Position numbers and translations under genes: made by a program. 64,000 bases of DNA from Salmonella bongori NCTC 12419. Lineage in GTDB: Bacteria; Pseudomonadota; Gammaproteobacteria; Enterobacterales; Enterobacteriaceae. The stretch spans positions 3,038,001-3,102,000 of the forward strand of contig NC_015761.1 in assembly GCF_000252995.1 (NCBI RefSeq), read 5' to 3'. This document shows positions 9,678 to 19,272 of the stretch, one piece after another. Numbering within the stretch: the first letter of the stretch is position 1; each line of letters opens with the position of its first letter. The notes under the pieces were generated by a model. The model did no database searches. It saw nothing but the letters and a program-made list of their open reading frames with translations, and had not been told where the DNA came from.

Positions 9678-9992
9678 ATGCTTACTGTTATTGCTGAAAT
9701 CCGTACCCGTCCGGGCCAACATCATCGTCAGGCCGTCCTGGATCAGTTTGCGAAAATCATTCCAACCGTCCTCAAAGAAGAGGGCTGCCACGGCTACGCG
9801 CCGATGGTGGATCATGCCGCCAGCGTCGGTTTTCAGACCGTAGCGCCTGACTCAATCGTGATGATTGAACAGTGGGAAAGTATTGCGCACCTTGAGGCGC
9901 ATCTGCAAACCCCGCATATGCAGGCCTATAGCGAAGCGGTAAAAGACGATGTACTGGAAATGACTATCCGTATTCTGGAATCCGGCGTTTAA
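9678..9992 (+). CDS. ygiN: Quinol monooxygenase YgiN
   Basis: 104-residue ABM (antibiotic biosynthesis monooxygenase) ferredoxin-like fold protein. It oxidises menadiol to menadione without a metal or flavin. Family marks are the LTVIAEIRTRPGQ start and the WES..HLEAHLQTPHM core. AGAAGGAG lies before the ATG. It shares an operon with mdaB. Confidence 0.94.
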   Translation: MLTVIAEIRTRPGQHHRQAVLDQFAKIIPTVLKEEGCHGYAPMVDHAASVGFQTVAPDSIVMIEQWESIAHLEAHLQTPHMQAYSEAVKDDVLEMTIRILESGV

Positions 9993-10052
9993 GTGATTCC
10001 CCTGGCGTAGCCCTGATGAGTTACGCCTGTGTCGTTATCAGGCTATGGCGTA

Positions 10053-10106
10053 ATGCCGGATGCCGCCTCGCTCATCCGGCCTACGGTTTGCAGACCGGAT
10101 AAAGCG
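10053..10106. repeat. REP element between ygiN and parE
   Basis: ATGCCGGATGCCGCCTCG and CATCCGGCCTACGG arms with the start of a further copy (GACCGGATAAAG). Lies between two convergent genes. Confidence 0.8.
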
Positions 10107-10117
10107 TTCAATGGCCG

Positions 10118-12010
10118 CTACACGTCCAGATCCGCCAGATCGCCTTTTTCCTGTAACCAGTTACGGCGATCTTCGGAACGCTTCTTCGCCAGCAGCATAT
10201 CCATTACCGCATTGGTGCGTTGGTCGTCTTCATCATCAATAATCAACTGCACCAGGCGTCGCGTGTTCGGATCGAGCGTGGTTTCGCGTAGCTGCATCGG
10301 GTTCATTTCGCCCAGCCCTTTAAAACGCTGTACGTTCGGCTTGCCCTTCTTACGCTTCAGTTGCTCCAGCACGCCCGCTTTTTCTTCTTCTGTCAGCGCG
10401 TAATACACCTCTTTGCCAAGGTCGATACGGTACAACGGCGGCAGCGCCACGTAAACATGGCCTTCTTTCACCAGCGCACGGAAGTGCTTCACAAATAGCG
10501 CACATAGCAGCGTGGCAATGTGCAAACCATCGGAGTCGGCATCCGCAAGGATACAGATCTTACCGTAACGCAGCTGACTTAGATCGTCGCTGTCCGGATC
10601 GATACCGATCGCCACCGAAATATCGTGCACTTCCTGCGAGGCCAACACTTCGTCCGAGGACACTTCCCAGGTATTGAGGATCTTACCTTTCAGCGGCATG
10701 ATCGCCTGATATTCACGGTCACGCGCCTGTTTGGCGGAGCCGCCCGCCGAATCTCCTTCCACCAAAAACAGTTCAGTACGATTGAGATCCTGAGCGGTAC
10801 AGTCCGCCAGTTTCCCCGGTAATGCCGGGCCGCTGGTCAGCTTTTTGCGCACCACTTTCTTCGCCGCGCGCAGACGGCGCTGGGCGCTGGCGATCGCCAT
10901 CTCCGCCAGCATTTCTGCGGCCTGGACATTCTGGTTTAGCCACAGGCTGAAGGCATCTTTCACCACGCCGGAGACAAAGGCGGCACACTGGCGGGAAGAA
11001 AGACGCTCTTTGGTCTGCCCGGCAAATTGTGGGTCCTGCATCTTCACGGAAAGCACATAAGCACAGCGGTCCCAGATATCTTCCGCCGACAACTTAACGC
11101 CACGCGGCAGGATATTACGGTATTCGCAAAACTCACGCATGGCGTCAAGTAACCCCTGACGCAAGCCGTTAACGTGTGTACCTCCCTGCATGGTCGGGAT
11201 CAGGTTGACGTAGCTTTCCGTTAACAGTTCGCCGCCTTCCGGCAGCCATAATAGCGCCCAGTCTACCGCTTCGGTTTCGCCGTTAAAATTACCGATAAAC
11301 GGTTTTTCCGGTAGCGTCGGCAGGCCGTTTACCGCTTCGCCCAGATAATCGTTTAGCCCGTCCTGGTAACACCAACGCTGCTCGCTGTTGTTTACTTCAT
11401 CTTTAAAGGTGATTTCTACGCTAGGGCACAGCACCGCTTTCGCCTTCAAAACATGGGTTAAGCGAGAGACGGAAAAACGTGGACTATCGAAGAAGCTTTC
11501 ATCAGGCCAGAAGTGAACGCTGGTGCCGGTATTACGCTTACCGCAGCTACCAACTACCTGTAAATCCTGTACTTTCTCGCCATTTTCAAACGCGATGTTA
11601 TAGACCTGACCATCACGACGTACGGTCACTTCCACGCGTTTAGACAAGGCGTTAACGACAGAGATCCCAACTCCGTGCAGGCCTCCGGAGAACTGATAGT
11701 TCTTATTGGAAAACTTACCGCCCGCATGCAGACGGCAGAGAATCAGCTCCACCGCCGGTACCCCTTCTTCAGGGTGAATATCAACCGGCATACCTCGCCC
11801 ATCGTCAATGACTTCCAGTGACTGATCGGCATGCAGGATCACGTCCACGCGCTTAGCGTGGCCCGCCAGTGCTTCATCCACACTGTTATCAATGACCTCT
11901 TGCCCCAGATGATTAGGACGAGTCGTGTCGGTGTACATCCCCGGGCGGCGGCGTACTGGCTCAAGCCCGGTGAGTACCTCAATGGCATCAGCGTTATAAG
12001 TTTGCGTCAT
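10118..12010 (-). CDS. parE: DNA topoisomerase IV subunit B
   Basis: 630 residues, family length. It is the ATPase subunit of topoisomerase IV. The GHKL ATP-binding fold is at the N-terminus (ending of the motif at DDGRGMPVD, plus GGLHGVGISVVNAL). The TOPRIM domain follows with EGDSAGGSAKQ and the metal-binding DADSDG. The C-terminal tail contains PMQLRETTLDP. It heads a minus-strand series with yqiA, cpdA, yqiB and nudF upstream, which matches the E. coli nudF-yqiB-cpdA-yqiA-parE operon. Confidence 0.98.
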   Translation of the reverse strand: MTQTYNADAIEVLTGLEPVRRRPGMYTDTTRPNHLGQEVIDNSVDEALAGHAKRVDVILHADQSLEVIDDGRGMPVDIHPEEGVPAVELILCRLHAGGKFSNKNYQFSGGLHGVGISVVNALSKRVEVTVRRDGQVYNIAFENGEKVQDLQVVGSCGKRNTGTSVHFWPDESFFDSPRFSVSRLTHVLKAKAVLCPSVEITFKDEVNNSEQRWCYQDGLNDYLGEAVNGLPTLPEKPFIGNFNGETEAVDWALLWLPEGGELLTESYVNLIPTMQGGTHVNGLRQGLLDAMREFCEYRNILPRGVKLSAEDIWDRCAYVLSVKMQDPQFAGQTKERLSSRQCAAFVSGVVKDAFSLWLNQNVQAAEMLAEMAIASAQRRLRAAKKVVRKKLTSGPALPGKLADCTAQDLNRTELFLVEGDSAGGSAKQARDREYQAIMPLKGKILNTWEVSSDEVLASQEVHDISVAIGIDPDSDDLSQLRYGKICILADADSDGLHIATLLCALFVKHFRALVKEGHVYVALPPLYRIDLGKEVYYALTEEEKAGVLEQLKRKKGKPNVQRFKGLGEMNPMQLRETTLDPNTRRLVQLIIDDEDDQRTNAVMDMLLAKKRSEDRRNWLQEKGDLADLDV

Positions 12011-12037
12011 GGTTTAATTAGCAATTCGAAATGATTG

Positions 12038-12619
12038 TCAGAAACTGTGCAGTCCAAGAAAATCGACAATCTGGTTGAAATAATCTTCGAAGCCCGAGAA
12101 TGCGTGATTCCCGCCCTCAATCACGGTCTGGCGGCAGGGGGCGTAATACGCCACCGCCTGGCGGTAATCCAACACTTCATCGCCCGTCTGTTGCAGCAGC
12201 CAGATCAAATCCGGCGCTTCCAGCGGGTCAATCTGCATGACTTTGAGATCGTAAATATGGCGTGACTCTAGCACATATTGCTGCCCGGTGTAGGGGTTCT
12301 CGTTCTGTCCGAGGTAGTCAGTCAGTAATTCAAAGGGCCGCACGGCGGGGTTCACTACCACGGCAGGCAACATAAAACATTGCGACAGCCAGGTGGCGTA
12401 ATATCCCCCCAAAGACGATCCTACCAGTCCTAATGGCTCTCCGCCATGCTCAAGCACGATAGACTCCAGCAACTCCGCCGCATCGGCAGGGTATGGCGGC
12501 AACTGGGGCACGATCATCCCGACATGAGGATGACGCTCTGCCAGCCAGGTTTTCAACTGACATGCTTTTGCCGAGCGAGGGGAACTGTTGAACCCATGCA
12601 AGTAGAGAAGCGTAGACAT
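12038..12619 (-). CDS. yqiA: Esterase YqiA
   Basis: 193-residue alpha/beta hydrolase of the UPF0227 family. It starts MSTLLYLHGFNSS, has the nucleophile elbow GSSLGGYY, and ends with the catalytic His region EGGNHAFSG. E. coli YqiA hydrolyses short acyl esters and palmitoyl-CoA; the physiological substrate is unknown. It overlaps the cpdA stop by one base and precedes parE by 27 bases. Confidence 0.94.
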   Translation of the reverse strand: MSTLLYLHGFNSSPRSAKACQLKTWLAERHPHVGMIVPQLPPYPADAAELLESIVLEHGGEPLGLVGSSLGGYYATWLSQCFMLPAVVVNPAVRPFELLTDYLGQNENPYTGQQYVLESRHIYDLKVMQIDPLEAPDLIWLLQQTGDEVLDYRQAVAYYAPCRQTVIEGGNHAFSGFEDYFNQIVDFLGLHSF

Positions 12620-13446
12620 CAGTAACCTTCCGAGGCGGTATCGGGCCGGAACCGCGTATCCTGCAGGCGATGCACTTCCGTCTCCAGGAGGCCGTTCGCA
12701 TGGAGTTCCAGCGTACGCCAGCCCGGCGCGATAGTATCCAGCGTAAAGTTCGCGCAGTGGGGTTTGAACTGTACGCAGGTTGACGGTGATGCCAGCAGAC
12801 GACGCCCGTTCCAGTCAAGATCCAATTCCTGGTGAATATGTCCGCATAACAGGTACTTCACGCGCGGGAAATTCGCCAGAACACTATCCAGTTCGGCGGC
12901 ATTGCGCAAGCTATGCTGATCCAACCAACTGCATCCTGCCGGCAACGGATGATGGTGTAAGAGTAGCAATGTTTGTCTCTCTGGCGCATCGGTAAGCTTG
13001 CGTTCAAGCCATTCCAGTTGAAACTCGCTCAGTTCGCCATGCGGAACGCCAAACACCTGGCTATCCAGCAATAAAATCTGCCACTGTTCGCCGATTAACA
13101 CGCGCTTGGCCGGGGAGATCCCCGCGTCTTGTAGCGCACTGTACATCGCGGGCTGAAAATCATGATTGCCCGGCAACCAAACGCAAGGCGCACGAAAACT
13201 TGCGATACCCTCAGCAAAATGCTGATAAGCCGCAGCGGATTGATCCTGCGCCAGATCGCCTGTCGCCACGATCAGATCATATTCATACTGTTGCGCCCGA
13301 ATGGCGTCCAGCACGGCCTGGTAACTTTCCCAGGTATTAACACCTAACAGCGTTTCATGCTTTTCGGCAAACAGGTGAGTATCTGTAATTTGTAAAATCC
13401 TCACTCGGGCCTCACCAGCCAGAGGTAGGGTTAACAGGCTTTCCAA
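12619..13446 (-). CDS. cpdA: 3',5'-cyclic AMP phosphodiesterase
   Basis: 275 residues, family length. It hydrolyses cAMP to AMP and so lowers CRP activity. The metallophosphoesterase motifs appear in order: DTHLF, GDLAQD, GNHDF, LHHHPLP and GHIHQE, which supply the Fe/Mn ligands. It sits inside the nudF-yqiB-cpdA-yqiA-parE transcription unit, with one-base overlap to yqiA. Confidence 0.97.
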   Translation of the reverse strand: MESLLTLPLAGEARVRILQITDTHLFAEKHETLLGVNTWESYQAVLDAIRAQQYEYDLIVATGDLAQDQSAAAYQHFAEGIASFRAPCVWLPGNHDFQPAMYSALQDAGISPAKRVLIGEQWQILLLDSQVFGVPHGELSEFQLEWLERKLTDAPERQTLLLLHHHPLPAGCSWLDQHSLRNAAELDSVLANFPRVKYLLCGHIHQELDLDWNGRRLLASPSTCVQFKPHCANFTLDTIAPGWRTLELHANGLLETEVHRLQDTRFRPDTASEGY

Positions 13447-13470
13447 ATGGTGTCCTTAGGTTTCACGACG

Positions 13471-13893
13471 CTAATAAACCGGAATCGCCATCGCTCCATG
13501 TGCTAAACAGAATCGTAGCCAGTCGGCCAGAAACTGATTAATTTGATGCTTTTCGTCGCGTTGATGCAACTTTTTATTTGGATAATCATACCGCGCTTTG
13601 AAGCGAAAGATCTGCTGGCTTGAACACACTTCAGCCACCATCGCATCATGGTAGAGGCGCACCGTCAGAGACGGCAGGCTCCAGTAGGTGATGGCTGGCG
13701 CCGTTTGCTCGATCGTTACAAGCGTAGTGTATCGGGTCGATTCCACAATCGTTAACCGATATTGTACGTTGCTCACCTGATAGCTCACCGTTTCACCGGG
13801 TGCGTCATTGCGCGGCAGCAGGCGGCGCAATTGCGAAAAGTTGGTTTCGCACAAACGCATCATTTCAGGGAAGTCAGGTGTATAACGCTTCAT
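13471..13893 (-). CDS. yqiB: DUF1249 family protein YqiB
   Basis: 140 residues from the ATG at 13893 (MKRYTPDFPEMM), chosen because the family begins there and it overlaps nudF by 4 bases; a 32-codon longer reading is only the nudF tail in another frame. The function is unknown. No signal or membrane segment is seen. The C-terminus has many aromatic residues and HAMAIPVY-type ends typical of the family. Confidence 0.93.
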   Translation of the reverse strand: MKRYTPDFPEMMRLCETNFSQLRRLLPRNDAPGETVSYQVSNVQYRLTIVESTRYTTLVTIEQTAPAITYWSLPSLTVRLYHDAMVAEVCSSQQIFRFKARYDYPNKKLHQRDEKHQINQFLADWLRFCLAHGAMAIPVY

Positions 13894-14522
13894 TTTTTCC
13901 ACTCGTTTTTTAACTCTTGATGATGCAACTGAAGCCATTGCAAAGCGATGACCGCGGCTGCGTTGTCGATTTTCCCCTCTTCTACCCACTGGTATGCCTG
14001 CTCCCGGCTTACCACATGAACCCGAATATCTTCGTTTTCATCCGCCAGACCGTGAATACCCATCGCGGTCGTCGCGTCCACTTCCCCCACCAGAATAGAT
14101 GAGCGCTCGCTGGTTCCTCCAGGGCTCGCCAGATAACTGATCACCGGCCTGGTGCGACCAACGGTCAGCCCCGCTTCTTCCATGGCCTCCCGTCGGACGA
14201 CCTCTTCAATAGTTTCGCCTTCTTCAATCATCCCGGCGACCATTTCCAGCAGCCATGGCGTAACGCTTGTGTCATACGCCGCGATGCGAATCTGTTCAAC
14301 CAGTACCACTTTGTCCCGCACAGGGTCAAAGGGTAGCAAGACGGCGGCGTGCCCGCGCTCAAAAATTTCTCGTGTCACCTCGCCACTCATTTCTCCGTTG
14401 AATAAACGATGGCGAAAGCGATACAAATCCAGTGAAAAAAAACCGCGATAGCGCGTTTCACGTGCAATAATTTCTACATCGTTCTTAGTAAAAGTGACCG
14501 GCAAGTTGTCTGATTTACGCAT
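13890..14522 (-). CDS. nudF: ADP-ribose pyrophosphatase
   Basis: 210 residues. Splits ADP-ribose and related sugar nucleotides into AMP and sugar phosphate, Mg2+ dependent, cytosolic. The Nudix box (G-x5-E-x7-REUxEExGU) occupies residues 97-119, with REAMEEAG at its core. First gene of the minus-strand operon leading to parE; divergent from tolC across about 200 bases, which contain the tolC promoter and mar box. Confidence 0.96.
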   Translation of the reverse strand: MRKSDNLPVTFTKNDVEIIARETRYRGFFSLDLYRFRHRLFNGEMSGEVTREIFERGHAAVLLPFDPVRDKVVLVEQIRIAAYDTSVTPWLLEMVAGMIEEGETIEEVVRREAMEEAGLTVGRTRPVISYLASPGGTSERSSILVGEVDATTAMGIHGLADENEDIRVHVVSREQAYQWVEEGKIDNAAAVIALQWLQLHHQELKNEWKK

Positions 14523-14622
14523 GGTGCTGTCCTGCTACCAATAATGGTTAAATGATGAATTTCAAGGGGAGTTGACTGCTGTTTTATCACCCTTGTGGTA
14601 AATTGGTGCCAATTAACGCCGT

Positions 14623-14641
14623 ATGGCACGTAACGCCAACT
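14623..14641 (+). promoter_or_regulatory. Mar/Sox/Rob box of tolC
   Basis: ATGGCACGTAACGCCAAC fits the MarA/SoxS/Rob consensus AYnGCACnnWnnRYYAAA at every fixed place but the last A. A TAGAAT -10-like hexamer lies at 14663-14668, giving normal class II promoter spacing. It explains antibiotic- and superoxide-inducible tolC expression known in enterobacteria. Confidence 0.7.
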
Positions 14642-14727
14642 TTTTGCAGTGGCGGATTCTGCTAGAATCAGCAATTATTTTTACAAATTGAACAGCGCTA
14701 AATACTGCTTCACAACAAGGAATGCAA

Positions 14728-16206
14728 ATGAAGAAATTGCTCCCCATCCTTATCGGCCTGAGCCTGTCGGGGTTCAGCACATTAAGCCAGGCAGAGAACC
14801 TGATGCAAGTCTATCAGCAAGCACGCCTGAGCAACCCGGAATTGCGTAAATCCGCTGCCGATCGCGATGCTGCATTCGAAAAGATTAACGAAGCGCGTAG
14901 TCCTTTACTGCCGCAACTCGGTTTAGGTGCCGACTACACCTACAGCAACGGTTACCGTGATGCGAATGGCATCAACTCCAATGAAACCAGCGCTTCCCTG
15001 CAATTAACACAGACGCTGTTTGATATGTCGAAATGGCGCGCGTTAACCCTGCAAGAAAAAGCAGCGGGTATTCAGGACGTCACCTATCAGACCGATCAGC
15101 AGACACTGATCCTCAATACTGCCAATGCCTATTTTAAGGTATTGAACGCTATTGATGTGCTTTCCTATACCCAGGCGCAAAAAGAGGCTATCTACCGTCA
15201 GTTAGATCAAACAACGCAACGGTTTAACGTTGGTCTGGTCGCTATTACCGATGTGCAAAACGCCCGTGCGCAATACGACACTGTTCTGGCGAATGAAGTC
15301 ACCGCCCGTAATAACCTGGATAACGCAGTAGAAGAGTTGCGCCAGGTGACCGGCAACTATTATCCGGAGCTGGCATCACTTAACGTCGAACATTTTAAGA
15401 CTGATAAACCTAAAGCGGTTAACGCTCTGTTGAAAGAAGCAGAAAACCGCAACCTGTCGCTGTTGCAGGCACGCTTAAGCCAGGATCTGGCGCGTGAACA
15501 AATCCGCCAGGCGCAGGACGGCCATCTGCCGACGCTGAATTTAACGGCATCGACCGGTGTTTCTGATACCTCTTATAGCGGTTCTAACACACACGGTCCA
15601 GGCAGTCAGTACGACGATAGCAACATGGGGCAGAATAAAATCGGCCTGAACTTCTCCCTGCCGATTTACCAGGGCGGGATGGTTAACTCGCAGGTAAAAC
15701 AGGCGCAGTATAACTTCGTTGGCGCGAGCGAACAGTTAGAAAGCGCGCATCGTAGCGTAGTGCAGACCGTACGTTCTTCCTTTAACAATATTAACGCCTC
15801 CATCAGCAGTATTAACGCGTACAAACAGGCAGTCGTTTCCGCGCAAAGTTCTTTGGATGCAATGGAAGCCGGTTACTCGGTCGGTACACGTACCATTGTT
15901 GACGTACTGGATGCCACCACCACTCTGTATGACGCCAAGCAGCAACTTGCCAACGCGCGTTATACTTATTTGATTAACCAGCTAAATATTAAATATGCTC
16001 TGGGTACGCTGAACGAACAGGATCTGCTCGCGCTTAATAGTACGTTAGGTAAACCGATCCCGACCTCGCCGGAAAGCGTTGCGCCGGAAACGCCGGAGCA
16101 GGACGCTGCTGCTGACGGCTATAGCGCCAATACCGCCGCACCGGCAGTACAGCCGACCGCAGCACGTACCACCAGCAGCAAGAGCGGTAATCCTTTCCAC
16201 AACTGA
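14728..16206 (+). CDS. tolC: Outer membrane efflux channel TolC
   Basis: 492 residues from the ATG at 14728. The ATG at 14722 sits directly on the AAGGA site and is too close to it, so the second ATG is favoured. A Sec signal of 22 residues ends SQA|EN. The mature protein has two repeated beta/alpha-barrel halves. It is the outer membrane exit duct for AcrAB, EmrAB, MacAB and similar systems. The C-terminal tail is Pro/Ala/Thr rich and ends PFHN. The ygiBC genes follow. Confidence 0.97.
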   Translation: MKKLLPILIGLSLSGFSTLSQAENLMQVYQQARLSNPELRKSAADRDAAFEKINEARSPLLPQLGLGADYTYSNGYRDANGINSNETSASLQLTQTLFDMSKWRALTLQEKAAGIQDVTYQTDQQTLILNTANAYFKVLNAIDVLSYTQAQKEAIYRQLDQTTQRFNVGLVAITDVQNARAQYDTVLANEVTARNNLDNAVEELRQVTGNYYPELASLNVEHFKTDKPKAVNALLKEAENRNLSLLQARLSQDLAREQIRQAQDGHLPTLNLTASTGVSDTSYSGSNTHGPGSQYDDSNMGQNKIGLNFSLPIYQGGMVNSQVKQAQYNFVGASEQLESAHRSVVQTVRSSFNNINASISSINAYKQAVVSAQSSLDAMEAGYSVGTRTIVDVLDATTTLYDAKQQLANARYTYLINQLNIKYALGTLNEQDLLALNSTLGKPIPTSPESVAPETPEQDAAADGYSANTAAPAVQPTAARTTSSKSGNPFHN

Positions 16207-16214
16207 TCCTGCCT

Positions 16215-16275
16215 ACCGCGCTTCGCTTATCCGGCCTGCATTCCCGTAGGCCGGATAAGGCGTGGCCGTTACCCT
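16215..16275. repeat. REP element downstream of tolC
   Basis: CTTATCCGGCCTGCATTCC followed by GTAGGCCGGATAAGGCG: an inverted pair of REP arms able to form a hairpin between tolC and ygiB. Confidence 0.8.
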
Positions 16276-16420
16276 GCATTAAATCGTTGCCGAACGTAAG
16301 ACAACGTAAAGATCCCACCATTGCGCCGCATTCTCTCCCCTTTTCGCTTCAATTTCGACCAGTCATCCACTATCCTGAGCATTATTTACTGTGTTTACCA
16401 CTGGGTCCTGGAAGACAAAT

Positions 16421-17092
16421 ATGAAACGGACAAAATCCATCCACCACGCATCGTTTCGCAAAAGCTGGAGCGCACGGCATTTAACGCCCGTCGCGCTGGC
16501 GGTTACGGCTGTTTTTATGCTGGCCGGCTGTGAAAAGAGCGACGAAACCGTATCTCTGTATCAAAACGCTGACGACTGTTCTGCGGCGAATCCGGGCAAA
16601 AGCGCGGAATGTACGACCGCATACAACAATGCACTGAAAGAGGCCGAACGTACCGCGCCTAAGTATGCTACACGTGAAGATTGCGTCGCTGAATTTGGCG
16701 AAGGTCAATGTCAGCAAGCCCCCGCACAGGCGGGTATGGCGCCCGAAAATCAGGCTCAGGCCCAGCAATCCAGCGGTAGTTTCTGGATGCCGCTGATGGC
16801 AGGGTACATGATGGGGCGTCTGATGGGCGGCGGCGCAGGTTTTGCGCAACAGCCGCTATTTAGCTCAAAAAATCCGGCCAGCCCGGCATACGGCAAATAC
16901 ACTGATGCCAGTGGTAAAAACTACGGCGCAGCCACGCCGGGCCGTACGATGACCGTTCCGAAAACAGCCATGGCGCCGAAACCGGCTACCACAACGACGG
17001 TAACCCGAGGCGGCTTTGGCGAATCCGTCGCGAAACAAAGTACCATGCAGCGTAGCGCCACCGGCACCTCTTCGCGTTCTATGGGCGGCTAA
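16421..17092 (+). CDS. ygiB: DUF1190 family protein YgiB
   Basis: 223 residues from the ATG at 16421 (MKRTKSIHHASF), the family start. The basic N-terminus leads to a hydrophobic segment ending VFMLAGC, a lipobox-like sequence, so it is probably a lipoprotein or membrane-anchored. Two conserved Cys pairs follow (DDCSAANPGK, AEC; EDCV, GQCQQ). The C-terminus is Gly/Ser/Thr/Met-rich and low in complexity. Linked to ygiC, 5 bases downstream; function unknown, with reported ties to tolC co-expression. Confidence 0.92.
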   Translation: MKRTKSIHHASFRKSWSARHLTPVALAVTAVFMLAGCEKSDETVSLYQNADDCSAANPGKSAECTTAYNNALKEAERTAPKYATREDCVAEFGEGQCQQAPAQAGMAPENQAQAQQSSGSFWMPLMAGYMMGRLMGGGAGFAQQPLFSSKNPASPAYGKYTDASGKNYGAATPGRTMTVPKTAMAPKPATTTTVTRGGFGESVAKQSTMQRSATGTSSRSMGG

Positions 17093-17097
17093 TCAAC

Positions 17098-18258
17098 ATG
17101 GAAAGAGTCAGTATTACCGAGCGCCCGGACTGGCGCGACAAAGCCACCGAATACGGGTTTAATTTTCACACTATGTACGGTGAACCGTACTGGTGTGAAG
17201 ATGCTTATTACAAGCTAACGCTCGCCCAGGTGGAAACGCTGGAAGAGGTCACCGCCGAACTGCACCAGATGTGCCTCAAGGTGGTAGAAAAGGTTATCGC
17301 CAGCGATGAGCTGATGACTAAATTCCGCATCCCGAAACACACCTGGGGATTTGTTCGTCAGTCCTGGCATACGCAGCAACCGTCACTCTATTCCCGTCTC
17401 GATTTAGCATGGGACGGCATCGGCGAGCCTAAGCTCCTCGAAAACAATGCCGATACGCCCACCTCCCTGTATGAGGCGGCGTTTTTCCAGTGGATCTGGC
17501 TGGAAGATCAGCTCAATGCCGGCAACTTGCCGGAAAGCAGCGATCAGTTCAACAGTCTGCAGGAAAAGCTGATTGCGCGTTTTGCCCAGTTGCGTGAGCA
17601 GTACGGTTTTCAACTTCTGCATCTGACCTGCTGTCGTGATACGGTAGAAGATCGCGGTACCATCCAGTATTTGCAGGATTGCGCGGCGGAAGCGGAAATC
17701 GCCACCGAATTTCTCTATATCGAGGATATCGGGCTGGGTGAAAAAGGTCAGTTCACGGATTTGCAGGATCAGGTCATCGCGAATCTGTTCAAGCTCTACC
17801 CATGGGAGTTTATGCTGCGTGAGATGTTCTCAACCAAGCTGGAAGATGCCGGTGTTCGCTGGCTGGAACCGGCCTGGAAGAGCATTATCTCTAACAAGGC
17901 CCTGTTGCCGCTGTTGTGGGAAATGTTCCCGGACCATCCGAACCTGCTGCCAGCTTACTTTGCCGAAGACGACCATCCGCAAATGGATAAATATGTCGTG
18001 AAGCCGATCTTCTCACGCGAGGGAGCGAACGTATCGATTATTGAAAACGGTAAAACGATCGAATCCGTTGAAGGCCCGTATGGTGAAGAAGGCATGATCG
18101 TGCAACAGTTCTATCCACTGCCAAAATTTGGCGATAGCTATACGCTGATCGGCAGTTGGCTCATCAACGATCAACCGGCGGGGATCGGTATTCGTGAAGA
18201 CAGAGCACTGATCACCCAGGATCTCTCCCGCTTCTATCCACATATTTTTGTCGAATAA
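17098..18258 (+). CDS. ygiC: ATP-grasp, glutathionylspermidine synthase-like protein YgiC
   Basis: 386 residues. It is homologous to the synthetase half of the bifunctional glutathionylspermidine synthetase/amidase (ATP-grasp fold), with conserved KPIFSREGANV and the ENNADTP segment that supplies Mg/ATP contacts. Its true substrate is unknown and it lacks the amidase domain. Five bases separate it from ygiB, so they are cotranscribed, in an operon with tolC upstream in E. coli. Confidence 0.93.
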   Translation: MERVSITERPDWRDKATEYGFNFHTMYGEPYWCEDAYYKLTLAQVETLEEVTAELHQMCLKVVEKVIASDELMTKFRIPKHTWGFVRQSWHTQQPSLYSRLDLAWDGIGEPKLLENNADTPTSLYEAAFFQWIWLEDQLNAGNLPESSDQFNSLQEKLIARFAQLREQYGFQLLHLTCCRDTVEDRGTIQYLQDCAAEAEIATEFLYIEDIGLGEKGQFTDLQDQVIANLFKLYPWEFMLREMFSTKLEDAGVRWLEPAWKSIISNKALLPLLWEMFPDHPNLLPAYFAEDDHPQMDKYVVKPIFSREGANVSIIENGKTIESVEGPYGEEGMIVQQFYPLPKFGDSYTLIGSWLINDQPAGIGIREDRALITQDLSRFYPHIFVE

Positions 18259-18261
18259 TTG

Positions 18262-18340
18262 AGTGGGCCGGGTGGTGGTTCTCCTTTACCCGGCCTACAG
18301 TACCCACTGTAGGCCCGATAAACGTAGCGCCATCGGCCAT
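18262..18340. repeat. REP-like palindrome between ygiC and ygiD
   Basis: GGGCCGGGTGG..ACCCGGCCTAC and CTGTAGGCCCGATAAACG arms. Degenerate REP copies between convergent genes. Confidence 0.65.
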
Positions 18341-18343
18341 AAA

Positions 18344-19132
18344 TCATCCCACCTGCACTGACAACATACTCAAACTTCCCATCTCAATCCCGTCGACCGG
18401 GATGGTGACCGGCTCTTTGCCGTCCCATGCACCTAACACATACAGCAGTGGCAAATAGTGTTCCGGTGTCGGGTTCGACAATGCTCCGCTTTCATGCTCA
18501 AGATAGTTCACCAGCGGATGCTGCTCCACCGCCCCCCGCCACGTCAGATTGGCTTTCACATAGTCATTAAATGACACCGCCCACGGATACGGCATATTGT
18601 CCCCCTGCCAGCGCACCGTACGCAGGTTATGTACCACGTTACCGCTGGCAACCAGCATAATGCCTTCATCGCGCAAGATCGCGAGCTTACGGCCCATCTC
18701 AAAATGCCATGCTGCAGGTTTGGTCCTGTCAACGCTAAGTTGTACCATCGGGATATCCGCATTCGGGTACATCTTAATCAAGACGCCCCAGGAACCGTGA
18801 TCAAATCCCCACGCCTCTTTATCGAGCGCAACGGGAGCAGGAGCCAACAGTGCCACCAGACGCTGCGCCAGTTCTGGCGAACCGGGAGCCGGGTAATGCG
18901 TGTCGTATAAGGCCTGAGGGAAACCGCCAAAATCATGGATCGTTTTTGGCGTTTCCATTGCCGTTACGCCCGTACCATGGGTAAACCAGTGCGCAGAAAC
19001 TACAACAATGGCTTTCGGACGTGGCAACGTCTCCCCCAGTCGCTGCCAGACGCGGGTATAGTCATTATCGTCCAGCACGTTCATCGGACTACCATGCCCT
19101 AAAAAGAGTGCTGGCATACGTGTTAAAGACAT
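18344..19132 (-). CDS. ygiD: 4,5-DOPA-extradiol-type dioxygenase YgiD
   Basis: 262 residues from the ATG at 19132, which has AAGGA seven bases upstream; the longer upstream start has no such site. Belongs to the LigB/DODA family, a Zn-dependent enzyme that opens the ring of L-DOPA. Metal and catalytic His are visible in LFLGHGSPMN, VSAHWF, GNVVHNLR and PTPEHYLP. The physiological substrate in bacteria is not known. Its divergent neighbour is zupT. Confidence 0.94.
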   Translation of the reverse strand: MSLTRMPALFLGHGSPMNVLDDNDYTRVWQRLGETLPRPKAIVVVSAHWFTHGTGVTAMETPKTIHDFGGFPQALYDTHYPAPGSPELAQRLVALLAPAPVALDKEAWGFDHGSWGVLIKMYPNADIPMVQLSVDRTKPAAWHFEMGRKLAILRDEGIMLVASGNVVHNLRTVRWQGDNMPYPWAVSFNDYVKANLTWRGAVEQHPLVNYLEHESGALSNPTPEHYLPLLYVLGAWDGKEPVTIPVDGIEMGSLSMLSVQVG

Positions 19133-19272
19133 GATGTTATCCTTACAGGAAAGACATTTTGATAACATCACCATACGCTTTCTTCACAGAGGAAGAACTC
19201 AGATAACCATGATGAAGATCATCAGTTATTTTGAAGGTCAGGTCCGGACGGCAAATTGATAAGGAGTAATGG